From NCBI RefSeq assembly GCF_029211125.1, contig NZ_JARGEN010000059.1, positions 20,145-84,144 on the forward strand: a stretch of 64,000 nucleotides of DNA, written 5' to 3'. The notes beneath the pieces were generated by a model. The model made no database searches and had not been told where the DNA came from. It saw only the letters and a list, made by a program, of their open reading frames with translations. This DNA is from Curvibacter soli. GTDB taxonomy: Bacteria > Pseudomonadota > Gammaproteobacteria > Burkholderiales > Burkholderiaceae_C. Both the position numbers and the translations under genes were made by a program. The first letter of the stretch is position 1, and the number at the start of each line of letters is the position of its first letter. Of this stretch, positions 9,305 to 16,118 are shown piece by piece.

Positions 9305-9595
9305 ATGAAAACAATAATAGATGCTATCAAGAACAAGCAAATGCTTGTTGTTGTGTACAAAGGATTACCACGAATCATTGAACCACACATTGTCGGCACC
9401 GCAGCAAATGGTAATGAGTATGTTCGTGGATTCCAAACAGGTGGAACAAGCTGCACTGATGGTTATGGCTGGAAGATCATGAACACTGAAAAGATTCAGA
9501 TGGTTTCATTGCTTCCCAACCAATTCTTCCCCAATGCGAGAAAAGACTTTACCAGAAATGATCCGCTCATTACCACTGCGTATGCAACCGTTTAA
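9305..9595 (+). CDS. Small WYL-domain-like protein, 96 aa
   Basis: ATG 9305 follows AAAGGAAACAAA. The protein pattern (AIKNKQMLVVVYKGLPRII, then EPHIVG, GNEYVRGFQTGG, GYGWKIMNTEKI) matches the beta-rich layout of WYL domains: an initial helix, a basic residue after a Tyr-containing strand, an EP turn, a Gly/Gln strand and a final strand that precedes 'i..v'. It would be a free-standing domain without a DNA-binding helix-turn-helix. WYL domains bind ligands or nucleic acids in regulators, including phage-defence regulators. It heads a tight cluster with the genes at 9632 and 10018. The assignment rests on pattern only. Confidence 0.6.
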   Translation: MKTIIDAIKNKQMLVVVYKGLPRIIEPHIVGTAANGNEYVRGFQTGGTSCTDGYGWKIMNTEKIQMVSLLPNQFFPNARKDFTRNDPLITTAYATV

Positions 9596-9631
9596 ACAAA
9601 TAACAACTAACCAACCAAAAAAGGAGATGCT

Positions 9632-9997
9632 ATGAAAAACAAAAAACAACTTGGCAAATTACTCAACAAAGGCATGAGCAAGTTGAGTCACAACCAAATC
9701 AAAGGGTCAATTCTTACCAGCTTCATGGTCTATCAGGAATGCATTTTACATGACCGTGAAACCCCAAAAAGCCCTTGGTTTCACTTCCTTGACCTAGTAG
9801 CGCTTATGTGGGGCTACTACGGTGATCTTGACTTACACATTGACAAGATGGAAGAGCGATTGACAGCAGTTGTAGAAAGCTTCAAGTCCCGCTCAGATAT
9901 TGAAATCTTTGTGCAGTCTGTGGGTGACTTCAAAGAAGAGCACGACAGGTATTTGGAAAATCTCAGCCAGATGTATGACCAAGTTATCAAAATTTAA
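9632..9997 (+). CDS. Uncharacterised element protein, 121 aa
   Basis: The start at 9632 has an AAGGAGATGCT ribosome-binding site. It lies 36 bp after the WYL-like gene and 20 bp before the next, suggesting one transcript. The protein begins with a Lys-rich stretch (MKNKKQLGKLLNKG), has an aromatic middle (FHFLDLVALMWGYYGDL) too short and charged at its flanks to be a clear membrane helix, and ends in acidic helices. I recognise no family. Confidence 0.7.
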   Translation: MKNKKQLGKLLNKGMSKLSHNQIKGSILTSFMVYQECILHDRETPKSPWFHFLDLVALMWGYYGDLDLHIDKMEERLTAVVESFKSRSDIEIFVQSVGDFKEEHDRYLENLSQMYDQVIKI

Positions 9998-10017
9998 CAA
10001 CAAAGAAAGGAATCACC

Positions 10018-10416
10018 ATGCAAGACGCAATCGACTTTTATCGCAACAAATCAAACGAATTTTTAGCAAAGGCTTATGCATCACAGATCTACTCCGACAT
10101 ATGGAAAAAAATCTCAGAAGGATTTGAATGCAAAACCATTAAAGAATTCTACAAGGAATGCTCTACGGAAGAGCTTTTAGAAGTCACAACCTGGACCAAC
10201 ACTGTCTTTGGCAAAGAGCTTTGTGATGCGGTTGATTATGCGATTGACTATACATTAGCTGAAGAGGATACAGAAATCAGCAATGTAGCTGAAATAGAAA
10301 TTGAAGCATTTCATTTTGGTGATCTGAAGTTTTTGGTAAAACTCAGATTGATTGATCCAGAACACAAGAAGGAAAAGTTTATTGAATCAATGAAACGAAA
10401 TAGCTTTTACACCTAA
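10018..10416 (+). CDS. Uncharacterised element protein, 132 aa
   Basis: ATG 10018 follows AAAGGAATCACC. The protein is acidic and mostly helical, with no signal peptide, no cysteine pattern and no recognised motif. It is the third gene of the 9305-10416 cluster. Its stop at 10416 is followed by a GGGG-rich stretch (10438-10472) and then by the promoter at 10510. Confidence 0.7.
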   Translation: MQDAIDFYRNKSNEFLAKAYASQIYSDIWKKISEGFECKTIKEFYKECSTEELLEVTTWTNTVFGKELCDAVDYAIDYTLAEEDTEISNVAEIEIEAFHFGDLKFLVKLRLIDPEHKKEKFIESMKRNSFYT

Positions 10417-10437
10417 GCAGAAATAGCTACTCCAGAC

Positions 10438-10472
10438 ACTTGGGGAAAGACCAGGGTGCCTGGGGATGCCGG
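10438..10472 (+). repeat. TTGGGGAAA / CTGGGGAT motif pair, same family as the 19.6-kb block
   Basis: Two G4-containing motifs (CTTGGGGAAAG and CCTGGGGATG) flank CCAGGG in the gap between the gene ending at 10416 and the promoter at 10510. The same CTGGGGAA word recurs many times at 19,590-19,900, so a shared element-encoded DNA-binding protein may recognise both places. Confidence 0.4.
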
Positions 10473-10509
10473 TGAAAATCCGACTATTTCATTGACAACA
10501 TTTTCAATC

Positions 10510-10537
10510 TTGACAATCAGAAATATTTTGCTATGTA
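10510..10537 (+). promoter_or_regulatory. Promoter for the 57-aa gene and the primase/helicase gene
   Basis: TTGACA and TATGTA are spaced by 16 bp, with a TGC extended -10. The box ends 24 bp before the ATG at 10562 and is preceded by GGGG-rich motifs at 10438-10472 that could be an operator. Confidence 0.7.
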
Positions 10538-10561
10538 CAGATAAACCACAGGAGACATCAA

Positions 10562-10735
10562 ATGATCAAAGAATCAAAAAAGAACAACTTCTTCAATGTC
10601 GTCATTGACGACAAGCTAATGAAGGATATTCGTGAGTTAAGACAAGCTGGCGTGAACTGGCAAGCACTGACTCGCAACTTTCTTCAAGGAAAAGCAGAAG
10701 AGTTCAAAAACAACGAAACATTCACTATGAAGTAA
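10562..10735 (+). CDS. Small uncharacterised protein, 57 aa
   Basis: The ATG at 10562 is 8 bases after AGGAG and 25 bases after a strong promoter; the frame is 57 codons and ends with TAA at 10735. The protein is basic and mostly helical, with a strand-then-helices pattern (FNVVIDDKLMKDIRELRQAG) that recalls short ribbon-helix-helix DNA-binding proteins. This is a resemblance only. Placed before the primase/helicase gene under the same promoter, it could be its autoregulator or accessory protein. Confidence 0.65.
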   Translation: MIKESKKNNFFNVVIDDKLMKDIRELRQAGVNWQALTRNFLQGKAEEFKNNETFTMK

Positions 10736-10799
10736 AAAAACAAAATGCGACTCGCCAAAGTCGCATCGATGAAAAAACAAACAACAAGAAAGGTTCCTT

Positions 10800-12662
10800 A
10801 TGACTCTAATCAAAAGAAAGGTAAATGTCAATTACCAAAGTATTCTAAACAACGATGAAACTTACAATGCTTGTTCATCTATCAAAGACAAGCAACTTAT
10901 GCTTCAGTACTGTCACGAATTTTCTAATTACTTCTTCATTGAAGATATGGGTGGAAAGTCTGTGATCATCTCGCCCATTCTTCAAAGGCGTTCAATTACC
11001 AACAACGACCGTAGTGAAACCTTTGTCAATGACTTTACTTACTCCTATTTTTCACAAAATGAGTTCAGCAAGTCAAAGATCAAGTCACACTTCAAGATTG
11101 ACAAGCAGTATCAAAAAACCACTTACTCAGAGAAGGTCTGGTTTGCGGACTACTGGCTTGAAACCCGTAGTGAGATCTGCACCAGCTACAAGCGCACGGT
11201 GTTTGACCCTAACCCAAAGTTTGACGATCCGAACGTGTTCAATTTTTGGACAGGGTTTGTGGCGCCCATTCAAGGGGATGTGACTCCCTTTCTGAACCAC
11301 ATTGACAATCTGATTGAAGGCACACCAGAGCAGAAAGCCCATATCATCAAGTTGATCGGCTTCACTGTGAAGTATCCCCATATCCGAACCGATACAACGA
11401 TCATCCTTCAGGGCAAGCAGGGGTCAGGCAAGACCACCCTTTCCGAGACCTTACGTGCGATGTGTCCCAGCCATACGGCGGTTGTGGATAATCTGGACGA
11501 GCTTTTGACTGGGTTCAACCACGAGTATCACCACACCAAGTATTTTCTGCACGAAGAATCCATTTTCTCCGGCGACAAGAAGACAAACGAGCTGATCAAG
11601 CCCTTGATCACCGGCATCACACGCAAGAGCCGAATCAAGAACGTTACATCTGTGGAAATCCAGAATTATTCATTCCACATTTTCACCAGCAACAACGACA
11701 ACCCAGTCCGCATCGAAGACAGCGACCGTCGCCACAACGCCTTCACCTGCAGCAACAAGTTGATCGGCTACAAGTCATATTTCAAAACCTACTATGACTG
11801 GCTCAACAACGGCGGCGCCAACGCTTTGGTTCATTTCTTCCAGAACGAAGTGGATTACACCCATTTCGAGCCCACGATTTCCATTGAAACGGACGCCAAG
11901 AACTTGATCAAGGCGCAGAACCTAGACCCTGTGGAAAGCTTCATCTTCAACATTCTGGCTGGGGCGATTGATCCGATCCCCGAAGACAAACGCTATCAAG
12001 CCGAGAAGATGGAAGACCAGGAGCTCAACATTCCCCGCCGAGAACTCTTTGAACACTTCCAGTCTTTCCACAACACAGCAGGTCGAAATATCAAGGGCTT
12101 CAACCAGCAGAGTTTCAACGCCAAGGTGCAGCAGATTTTTCAGTTCCCAGACAACTATTCCGAATGGAAGAACAAGGCGATTGGCCGCTACTTCAAGTTT
12201 CCGAAGCTTGCCGAAGCCCGTAAGCGCTTTGCACAGCATATCAAGGTCAGTGATTTCTTCAGTCTGACCAGACCTGGTGCAAGCGAAGCAGATCAGACCA
12301 CTCCCCTAGAATCCGATTTGCTTACCTTGGTGACACAGCCATCCAAGCCATTACCAGAAAAGGACAAAAAGGTATTGGAAGCGCTCGATATCAAACCGAT
12401 TTCATTCACCATGCCCGTGAAGGTGGAAGAGCCTGTCGTTCAGTCTCCTGCCGCTAAACCAGAGCCATTGATTCCGAGTATCAAGAAGGCATACAACGAG
12501 TGCGATCCCTTCGCCGACGACTTCTACGACGATCCATTAGCCTGGAAGGCCCCTGTCCAAGAGTCCGAACACTGCTGGACAGACGACATTTTGGACAAGG
12601 ACTATGCCGCACCACCTTTGAAGAAGAAGTTGGCCTTCTGGAAAGAAAGCACAACCCACTAA
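10800..12662 (+). CDS. Primase/helicase-type replication protein (SF3-like ATPase), 620 aa
   Basis: A P-loop GKQGSGKTT lies near residue 204, in the middle of a region with the layout of phage- and plasmid-type primase-helicases: the P-loop, then DNLDELLTGFN, then HEESIFSGDKKTNELIKPLITG, then the sensor-like segment IFTSNNDNPVRIEDSDRRHNAF. This last part is typical of the D5/SF3-like helicase half of DUF5906-type proteins. No primase (AEP or TOPRIM) motif is obvious in the N-terminal 200 residues. The C-terminal ~120 residues are Pro/Ser-rich and look disordered. An AGAAAGG site precedes ATG 10800. It ends just before the terminator at 12668. Its likely role is DNA unwinding in replication of the excised element. 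Confidence 0.8.
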   Translation: MTLIKRKVNVNYQSILNNDETYNACSSIKDKQLMLQYCHEFSNYFFIEDMGGKSVIISPILQRRSITNNDRSETFVNDFTYSYFSQNEFSKSKIKSHFKIDKQYQKTTYSEKVWFADYWLETRSEICTSYKRTVFDPNPKFDDPNVFNFWTGFVAPIQGDVTPFLNHIDNLIEGTPEQKAHIIKLIGFTVKYPHIRTDTTIILQGKQGSGKTTLSETLRAMCPSHTAVVDNLDELLTGFNHEYHHTKYFLHEESIFSGDKKTNELIKPLITGITRKSRIKNVTSVEIQNYSFHIFTSNNDNPVRIEDSDRRHNAFTCSNKLIGYKSYFKTYYDWLNNGGANALVHFFQNEVDYTHFEPTISIETDAKNLIKAQNLDPVESFIFNILAGAIDPIPEDKRYQAEKMEDQELNIPRRELFEHFQSFHNTAGRNIKGFNQQSFNAKVQQIFQFPDNYSEWKNKAIGRYFKFPKLAEARKRFAQHIKVSDFFSLTRPGASEADQTTPLESDLLTLVTQPSKPLPEKDKKVLEALDIKPISFTMPVKVEEPVVQSPAAKPEPLIPSIKKAYNECDPFADDFYDDPLAWKAPVQESEHCWTDDILDKDYAAPPLKKKLAFWKESTTH

Positions 12663-12667
12663 GCTCA

Positions 12668-12690
12668 AGAGACTCTTCGGAGTCTCTTTT
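12668..12690 (+). terminator. Rho-independent terminator after the primase/helicase gene
   Basis: AGAGACTC and GAGTCTCT form an 8-bp stem with a TTCG loop, followed by TTTT. It sits 6 bp after the stop at 12662 and just before the convergent IHF/HU gene ending at 12700, so it may serve both directions. Confidence 0.85.
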
Positions 12691-12699
12691 GCATGGTGT

Positions 12700-12981
12700 T
12701 CATCTGCGATCCACCAATTCCCGTAGCTCCTTACCTGCCTTGAAGTGCGGAACGAACTTCCCAGCTACGGCAACCTTTTCGCCCGTCTTGGGGTTTCTCG
12801 CCGTGCGAGCAGGCCGATAGTTCAAGGAAAACGAGCCGAAGCCACGGATTTCAACACGGTTCCCAGCCTTCAGACAGTCGGCAATCGCCGTGAGAATTTC
12901 ACTTACACAGCTTTCAGCATCTTTCAGGACAAGTTGTGGAAAACGCTCTGACAAGCGAGCAATGAGTTCGGATCGTGTCAT
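12700..12981 (-). CDS. IHF beta / HU-family DNA-bending protein, 93 aa
   Basis: The full HU/IHF fold is present: an N-terminal helix [15 protein letters not shown], the core [14 protein letters not shown], and the arm tip [10 protein letters not shown], the signature with the intercalating proline. Length and the starting sequence are those of IHF beta subunits (MTRSELI...) rather than HU. IHF bends DNA and is an accessory factor for site-specific recombination, oriT nicking and replication. The gene stands alone, convergent with the primase/helicase gene. Carried on a mobile element with its lower GC, it is distinct from the host HU gene at 39,159. Confidence 0.9.
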   Translation of the reverse strand: MTRSELIARLSERFPQLVLKDAESCVSEILTAIADCLKAGNRVEIRGFGSFSLNYRPARTARNPKTGEKVAVAGKFVPHFKAGKELRELVDRR

Positions 12982-13030
12982 GGATTAATTTTACCGAACA
13001 ACAAGACTCTAAAAAAGCATCTTCCAAGGC

Positions 13031-13058
13031 TTGGCTGTTTGACTTAAGTTTTTATGAA
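13031..13058 (+). promoter_or_regulatory. Promoter candidate for the ParA-like gene
   Basis: TTGGCT and TATGAA are separated by 16 bp. The box ends 105 bp before the ATG at 13164. It fits the spacing of the other element promoters, but the hexamers are weaker, so an alternative site nearer the gene is possible. Confidence 0.4.
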
Positions 13059-13163
13059 TTTTGAAAAAAGAATTTCAATCGCAATGTCAAAATATCTGTG
13101 AATAGCTATTGCTTTTCTTCTTTGTTTTTTGTAAGTCATATAAACAAACAAGAAAGAAAAGAT

Positions 13164-13949
13164 ATGAAGAAAAAAGTTGTGATTGTGGCATCCGATGCAG
13201 GTAACATTGGCAAGACACTCGTAGCATCCGTGATTCTTGAGACATTGAGAATGACCGAGAAGGTCGATGGTTATGTCTGTGACCGTAACTTTCAAGGCTT
13301 GTATGAACGATATGGGCAGAAGAACAGTAATGGGGCATTGAAGCCATTGCACTTACAAGACCCAGCCCAAGGAGTTGCCTTTCTGGACATTGCTAACCCT
13401 GACGAAAAATCCAAGGTAGCCAGCAGTCTTGGCACTGACTCCAATTACCTTGTTTTCGATTTGCCAGCAAATGCCACGCACCAACTGGCAACTTGCATGG
13501 GTAGCCCACAGGACTTCATTGATTTTCTGGACTTTGCCGATGCCGAAGTGATCTTCGTTTGCCCTATCAAGGATCAGAAAAGCATTACTTCCTACAAGAG
13601 CTTGAGAGAGACCTTTCCCAATGGGGCAAAGTTCATCCTTGCCATCAATGCGGGGTTCATCAAAGCGACCGAGAACAATGCCCAATCACTCATCGATGGT
13701 TTGCTCAAACAGTTCGGACACGAACCACACTTCATACTTGAGCAGACCTTGAGCCCCAGAATCTTTGACTTGCTCAAAAACAATACCCTACGAGAAGTAT
13801 TTACCCCTAGAGCGGAACGCAAACAGGCAGACGGCTCTTACTTCCCTGGCGATGGTGACTATCTGGCGCAAGACAGAGGCGACCAGTTCATCATGAACAG
13901 GTTCATTCCCAGTGTCAGTCAAGCTGTGGAAGGACTTTTCTTGGACTGA
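13164..13949 (+). CDS. ParA/MinD-like P-loop ATPase, 261 aa
   Basis: The start at 13164 follows AAGAAAG and opens with MKKKVVIVASDAGNIGKTLVA, a deviant Walker A of the ParA/MinD class in which the usual KGGxGKT is replaced by SDAGNIGKT. The motif II-like segment YLVFDLPAN follows at about residue 96. The signature lysine of classical ParA motifs (K-G-G) is absent. The C-terminus is charged. Proteins like StbB and TraL of conjugative systems have such ATPases close to the relaxase genes. I infer a role in element maintenance or in positioning DNA for transfer; no ParB-like partner was recognised. Confidence 0.75.
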   Translation: MKKKVVIVASDAGNIGKTLVASVILETLRMTEKVDGYVCDRNFQGLYERYGQKNSNGALKPLHLQDPAQGVAFLDIANPDEKSKVASSLGTDSNYLVFDLPANATHQLATCMGSPQDFIDFLDFADAEVIFVCPIKDQKSITSYKSLRETFPNGAKFILAINAGFIKATENNAQSLIDGLLKQFGHEPHFILEQTLSPRIFDLLKNNTLREVFTPRAERKQADGSYFPGDGDYLAQDRGDQFIMNRFIPSVSQAVEGLFLD

Positions 13950-13952
13950 TAA

Positions 13953-14831
13953 CTACCGCACCGCACGAAGGCGAAACAGTACGGCCTTGACTGCACTTCG
14001 CAAAATTTGCTCCGGCTCAAACTCGTTTGCATCCTTCATTGCTCTGAAAACTTCGATGGCGATTTCGGAACTGACTGCCTGATCCAGCATATTTGGATCA
14101 ACAGTAAATGAACCACAATCCCGCAAAGACTCCCCCTGTGACTCACATGATCGCCAAAAAGGCTGCTGCTGCCACGTTGGTTCTGTTCCCGGCTTTATGT
14201 ATCCCGGCTGTGGCTCAAGCCACGAACTGTTACTACCGTGGATACTGATTAGCTTCCAGTCAGAATAGTCACCGTAATCTTCAAATGCTTGGGGAATCAG
14301 TTTTTGACTCAAAGAGCGTTCAAGATCTTCAAGCCATCGCTCTGTCTGAACACTGACATCACCCGTGCAACGGTCCTTCAAATCTTGAGGGACTGAAACC
14401 ATGATGGCTTTAGCTAACCCTTTGGGGCTGATCGTTCGGCGCACGCTACCACCACAATGATCTTGCAAAAACCGACCAGCCGATCCCGTGGTGTAGCGAA
14501 AAAATGCATGTTTGGGTTGTCCAATCGGGTGGAATTCACACCGCCAGTAGCAGCCTGAAGGTGCGGCATACGGCAAGATTGCCATCCGACCATAGCCGTT
14601 TCTGATGAGCCAAATGCCTGCCTTGATAATTTTTTCACAGTCCCAGAACATCACATCTTGCGAACTTTGTGGCTCACCGTCGTACATAACTTCGTCTTCG
14701 TCATCAAACTCGTTCATCCAATCCCCCACGATGTTGTAGTTGAGTGTCCGGTCATCGTATCGCCTAACTGATGAAAACAGGACAATCTGAAGGTTGCTAT
14801 GCCCTTTCTTTTCCAATGCCCTTGGGGTCAA
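13953..14831 (-). CDS. Uncharacterised element protein, 292 aa (TTG start)
   Basis: The start is a TTG at 14831-14829, preceded by AGGAG, and it overlaps the 3' end of the upstream minus gene by 35 bp, a sign of translational coupling. The protein has Cys/Trp residues (SGCYWRCEF, PFWRSCESQG) and no recognised motif, signal peptide or membrane helix. It stands convergent to the ParA-like gene (3-bp gap). Its position beside relaxase genes suggests an accessory function in transfer, but no family could be assigned. Confidence 0.7.
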   Translation of the reverse strand: MTPRALEKKGHSNLQIVLFSSVRRYDDRTLNYNIVGDWMNEFDDEDEVMYDGEPQSSQDVMFWDCEKIIKAGIWLIRNGYGRMAILPYAAPSGCYWRCEFHPIGQPKHAFFRYTTGSAGRFLQDHCGGSVRRTISPKGLAKAIMVSVPQDLKDRCTGDVSVQTERWLEDLERSLSQKLIPQAFEDYGDYSDWKLISIHGSNSSWLEPQPGYIKPGTEPTWQQQPFWRSCESQGESLRDCGSFTVDPNMLDQAVSSEIAIEVFRAMKDANEFEPEQILRSAVKAVLFRLRAVR

Positions 14832-15468
14832 GTGGCACTCCTGCCGAGTTCATCAACCTACGTACCTTGCTCAAGTCCAGCCAGAGATCGCCGATGCTGG
14901 CACTGATTTTCTTGAAACCGGCATACACCGTGCGATCAAACGAGTTCAGCCCGTGAGCGTCAGCCAGACTGTAGAGCCAACGCCACACATTTTCCCAGTA
15001 ACTGTCCCAGTCTTCCACGATTTTAGGACGACGGGCACCAGGCTTCACCAGTTCAGTCCAGTTGGGTTCATCCCCTAACCAGGAAGGATCAAGGCAATCG
15101 CGATCTTCGCTTCCAGTTGCGCCGACCGTTACCAATTCGGGTGCAGATACTGAGTGATTTTTCACTGTTGTCTTCGCTGACTGAGTGACCGTCACAGAAC
15201 TTCTGTTTTTCTTTCGCTCATCCCTGACCAGTTTCATGTAGCGGCTGACCATCGCTGGATTGACCGTGCTGAATCCGACTTGGTTGAGTAGCAAGGCAAG
15301 TTCTTGATGGCAAACCTTGCCGACCTTCTTCCATGCCGGAAATAGACGACCGTTCCAGTCATCGTAGTTTTCCCTGAACACATCAATCAAACGTGTCTTG
15401 TTGGTTGTTGCAACAGCTTCCTGCTCTGCCTGCACGACTGCATTGTTCAAAATAGATTGAATCTCCAT
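14797..15468 (-). CDS. Uncharacterised element protein, 223 aa, possibly DNA-binding
   Basis: The start at 15468 (MEIQSILNNAVVQAEQ) follows AAGGATGAAGTC. Residues ~25-85 (TRLIDVFRENYDDW... LLLNQVGFSTVNPAMVSRYM) look like helices with a helix-turn-helix-type ending such as 'NPAMVSRYMKLVRDE', as seen in plasmid regulators of the KfrA or MobC kind; this is a resemblance only. The C-terminal half ends in Arg/Lys-rich sequence. The gene reads away from the relaxase gene pair, with the T-rich region in between. It is coupled to the 292-aa gene behind it. Confidence 0.65.
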   Translation of the reverse strand: MEIQSILNNAVVQAEQEAVATTNKTRLIDVFRENYDDWNGRLFPAWKKVGKVCHQELALLLNQVGFSTVNPAMVSRYMKLVRDERKKNRSSVTVTQSAKTTVKNHSVSAPELVTVGATGSEDRDCLDPSWLGDEPNWTELVKPGARRPKIVEDWDSYWENVWRWLYSLADAHGLNSFDRTVYAGFKKISASIGDLWLDLSKVRRLMNSAGVPLDPKGIGKERA

Positions 15469-15478
15469 GACTTCATCC

Positions 15479-15800
15479 TTTGCTCTTATATAGTCATGAA
15501 GTAATAAATTTTTGTCACAAAATCAAGCGATCTTGTCTTTATTTTGTTGAAGCACTGTTTTTTATTTATGTTTTCATTGTTAAGCTTTGTTCTAGTCTTG
15601 TCTCTTCGTTGGCGTTTTGTTGTTACGCTTTGTCTTGGTTTTTTCTGCCTTTGTCTTTTCTATGTCGCCTTCTCTGTTTTTTACCGTTTTGCAGTTCATA
15701 AGCACCTATCACATTAAAATGTATCTTGATGCGTTAAGTGCCTTCAAGCCAGTCAAAACGAGCTTTGAGAATAATTTCGCTCCACTTGTCTGATTAAACC
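15479..15800 (+). other. T-rich strand-asymmetric intergenic region, origin-of-transfer candidate
   Basis: This 320-bp gap between the divergent 223-aa gene and the relaxosome genes is unusually rich in T on the plus strand and contains five copies of TTGTCT (15533, 15598, 15630, 15651, 15786). TTGTCT is part of the nick site sequence of plasmid R388, a MOBF relaxase target, and the MOBF-like relaxase gene lies directly downstream. An open frame of 73 codons here looks accidental (Phe/Leu/Cys-rich). That it is oriT is inference; the nick site is not determined. Confidence 0.4.
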
Positions 15801-15834
15801 TTGACATTGCAACTTCGTTTGTTACCTTTAATCA
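15791..15834. promoter_or_regulatory. Inverted repeat TGATTAAA / TTTAATCA around the relaxosome promoter
   Basis: Perfect 8-bp inverted arms (15791-15798 and 15827-15834) flank the -35/-10 pair at 15801-15828. This is the layout expected for autoregulation by a dimeric DNA-binding protein, and the first gene behind it (15850) is a small candidate of that type. Confidence 0.5.
15801..15828 (+). promoter_or_regulatory. Promoter for the relaxosome-protein and relaxase genes
   Basis: TTGACA and TACCTT are 16 bp apart, and the -10 box ends 21 bp before ATG 15850, which has an AAGGAAG ribosome-binding site. Confidence 0.65.
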
Positions 15835-15849
15835 AAAAAGGAAGAACAA

Positions 15850-16113
15850 ATGAAAGACAGCTTACGAATGGATGGCATCAAGGTTTTTGAAGAAGATGCG
15901 AAGCTTCTTGACCTTGTGATGAAAGATCACCAGACAAAAAATAAAAGCGAAGCTTGGAGAATCGCCCTTCGTGAATACGAGAAGAACAGGCATCAGGCAG
16001 AAGCCTTCGATGACTTGAAGGATGAGTTGATTGCGGTAAAAAACGAAATTTCCAAGCTCAGTTCAGGGATTGAAGACTTGTACTTTATCGTTCAGAGCAT
16101 GAGCACGGAGTAA
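15850..16113 (+). CDS. Small accessory (relaxosome-type) DNA-binding protein candidate, 87 aa
   Basis: The N-terminal ~45 residues (MDGIKVFEEDAKLLDLVMKD, then KSEAWRIALREYEK) fit a ribbon-helix-helix shape, with a strand followed by two helices, and the rest forms a coiled coil (LIAVKNEISKLSSGIEDLYF). Such proteins bind near oriT and assist the relaxase. It is the first gene under the promoter at 15801-15828 and lies 5 bp before the relaxase start. The ribbon-helix-helix call is by pattern only. Confidence 0.6.
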   Translation: MKDSLRMDGIKVFEEDAKLLDLVMKDHQTKNKSEAWRIALREYEKNRHQAEAFDDLKDELIAVKNEISKLSSGIEDLYFIVQSMSTE

Positions 16114-16118
16114 CCGTC

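Noticed and set aside
15480..15701. 73-codon frame in the T-rich region
   Set aside because: It is Phe/Leu/Cys-rich only because of the T-richness, has no ribosome-binding site, and overlaps the candidate oriT.
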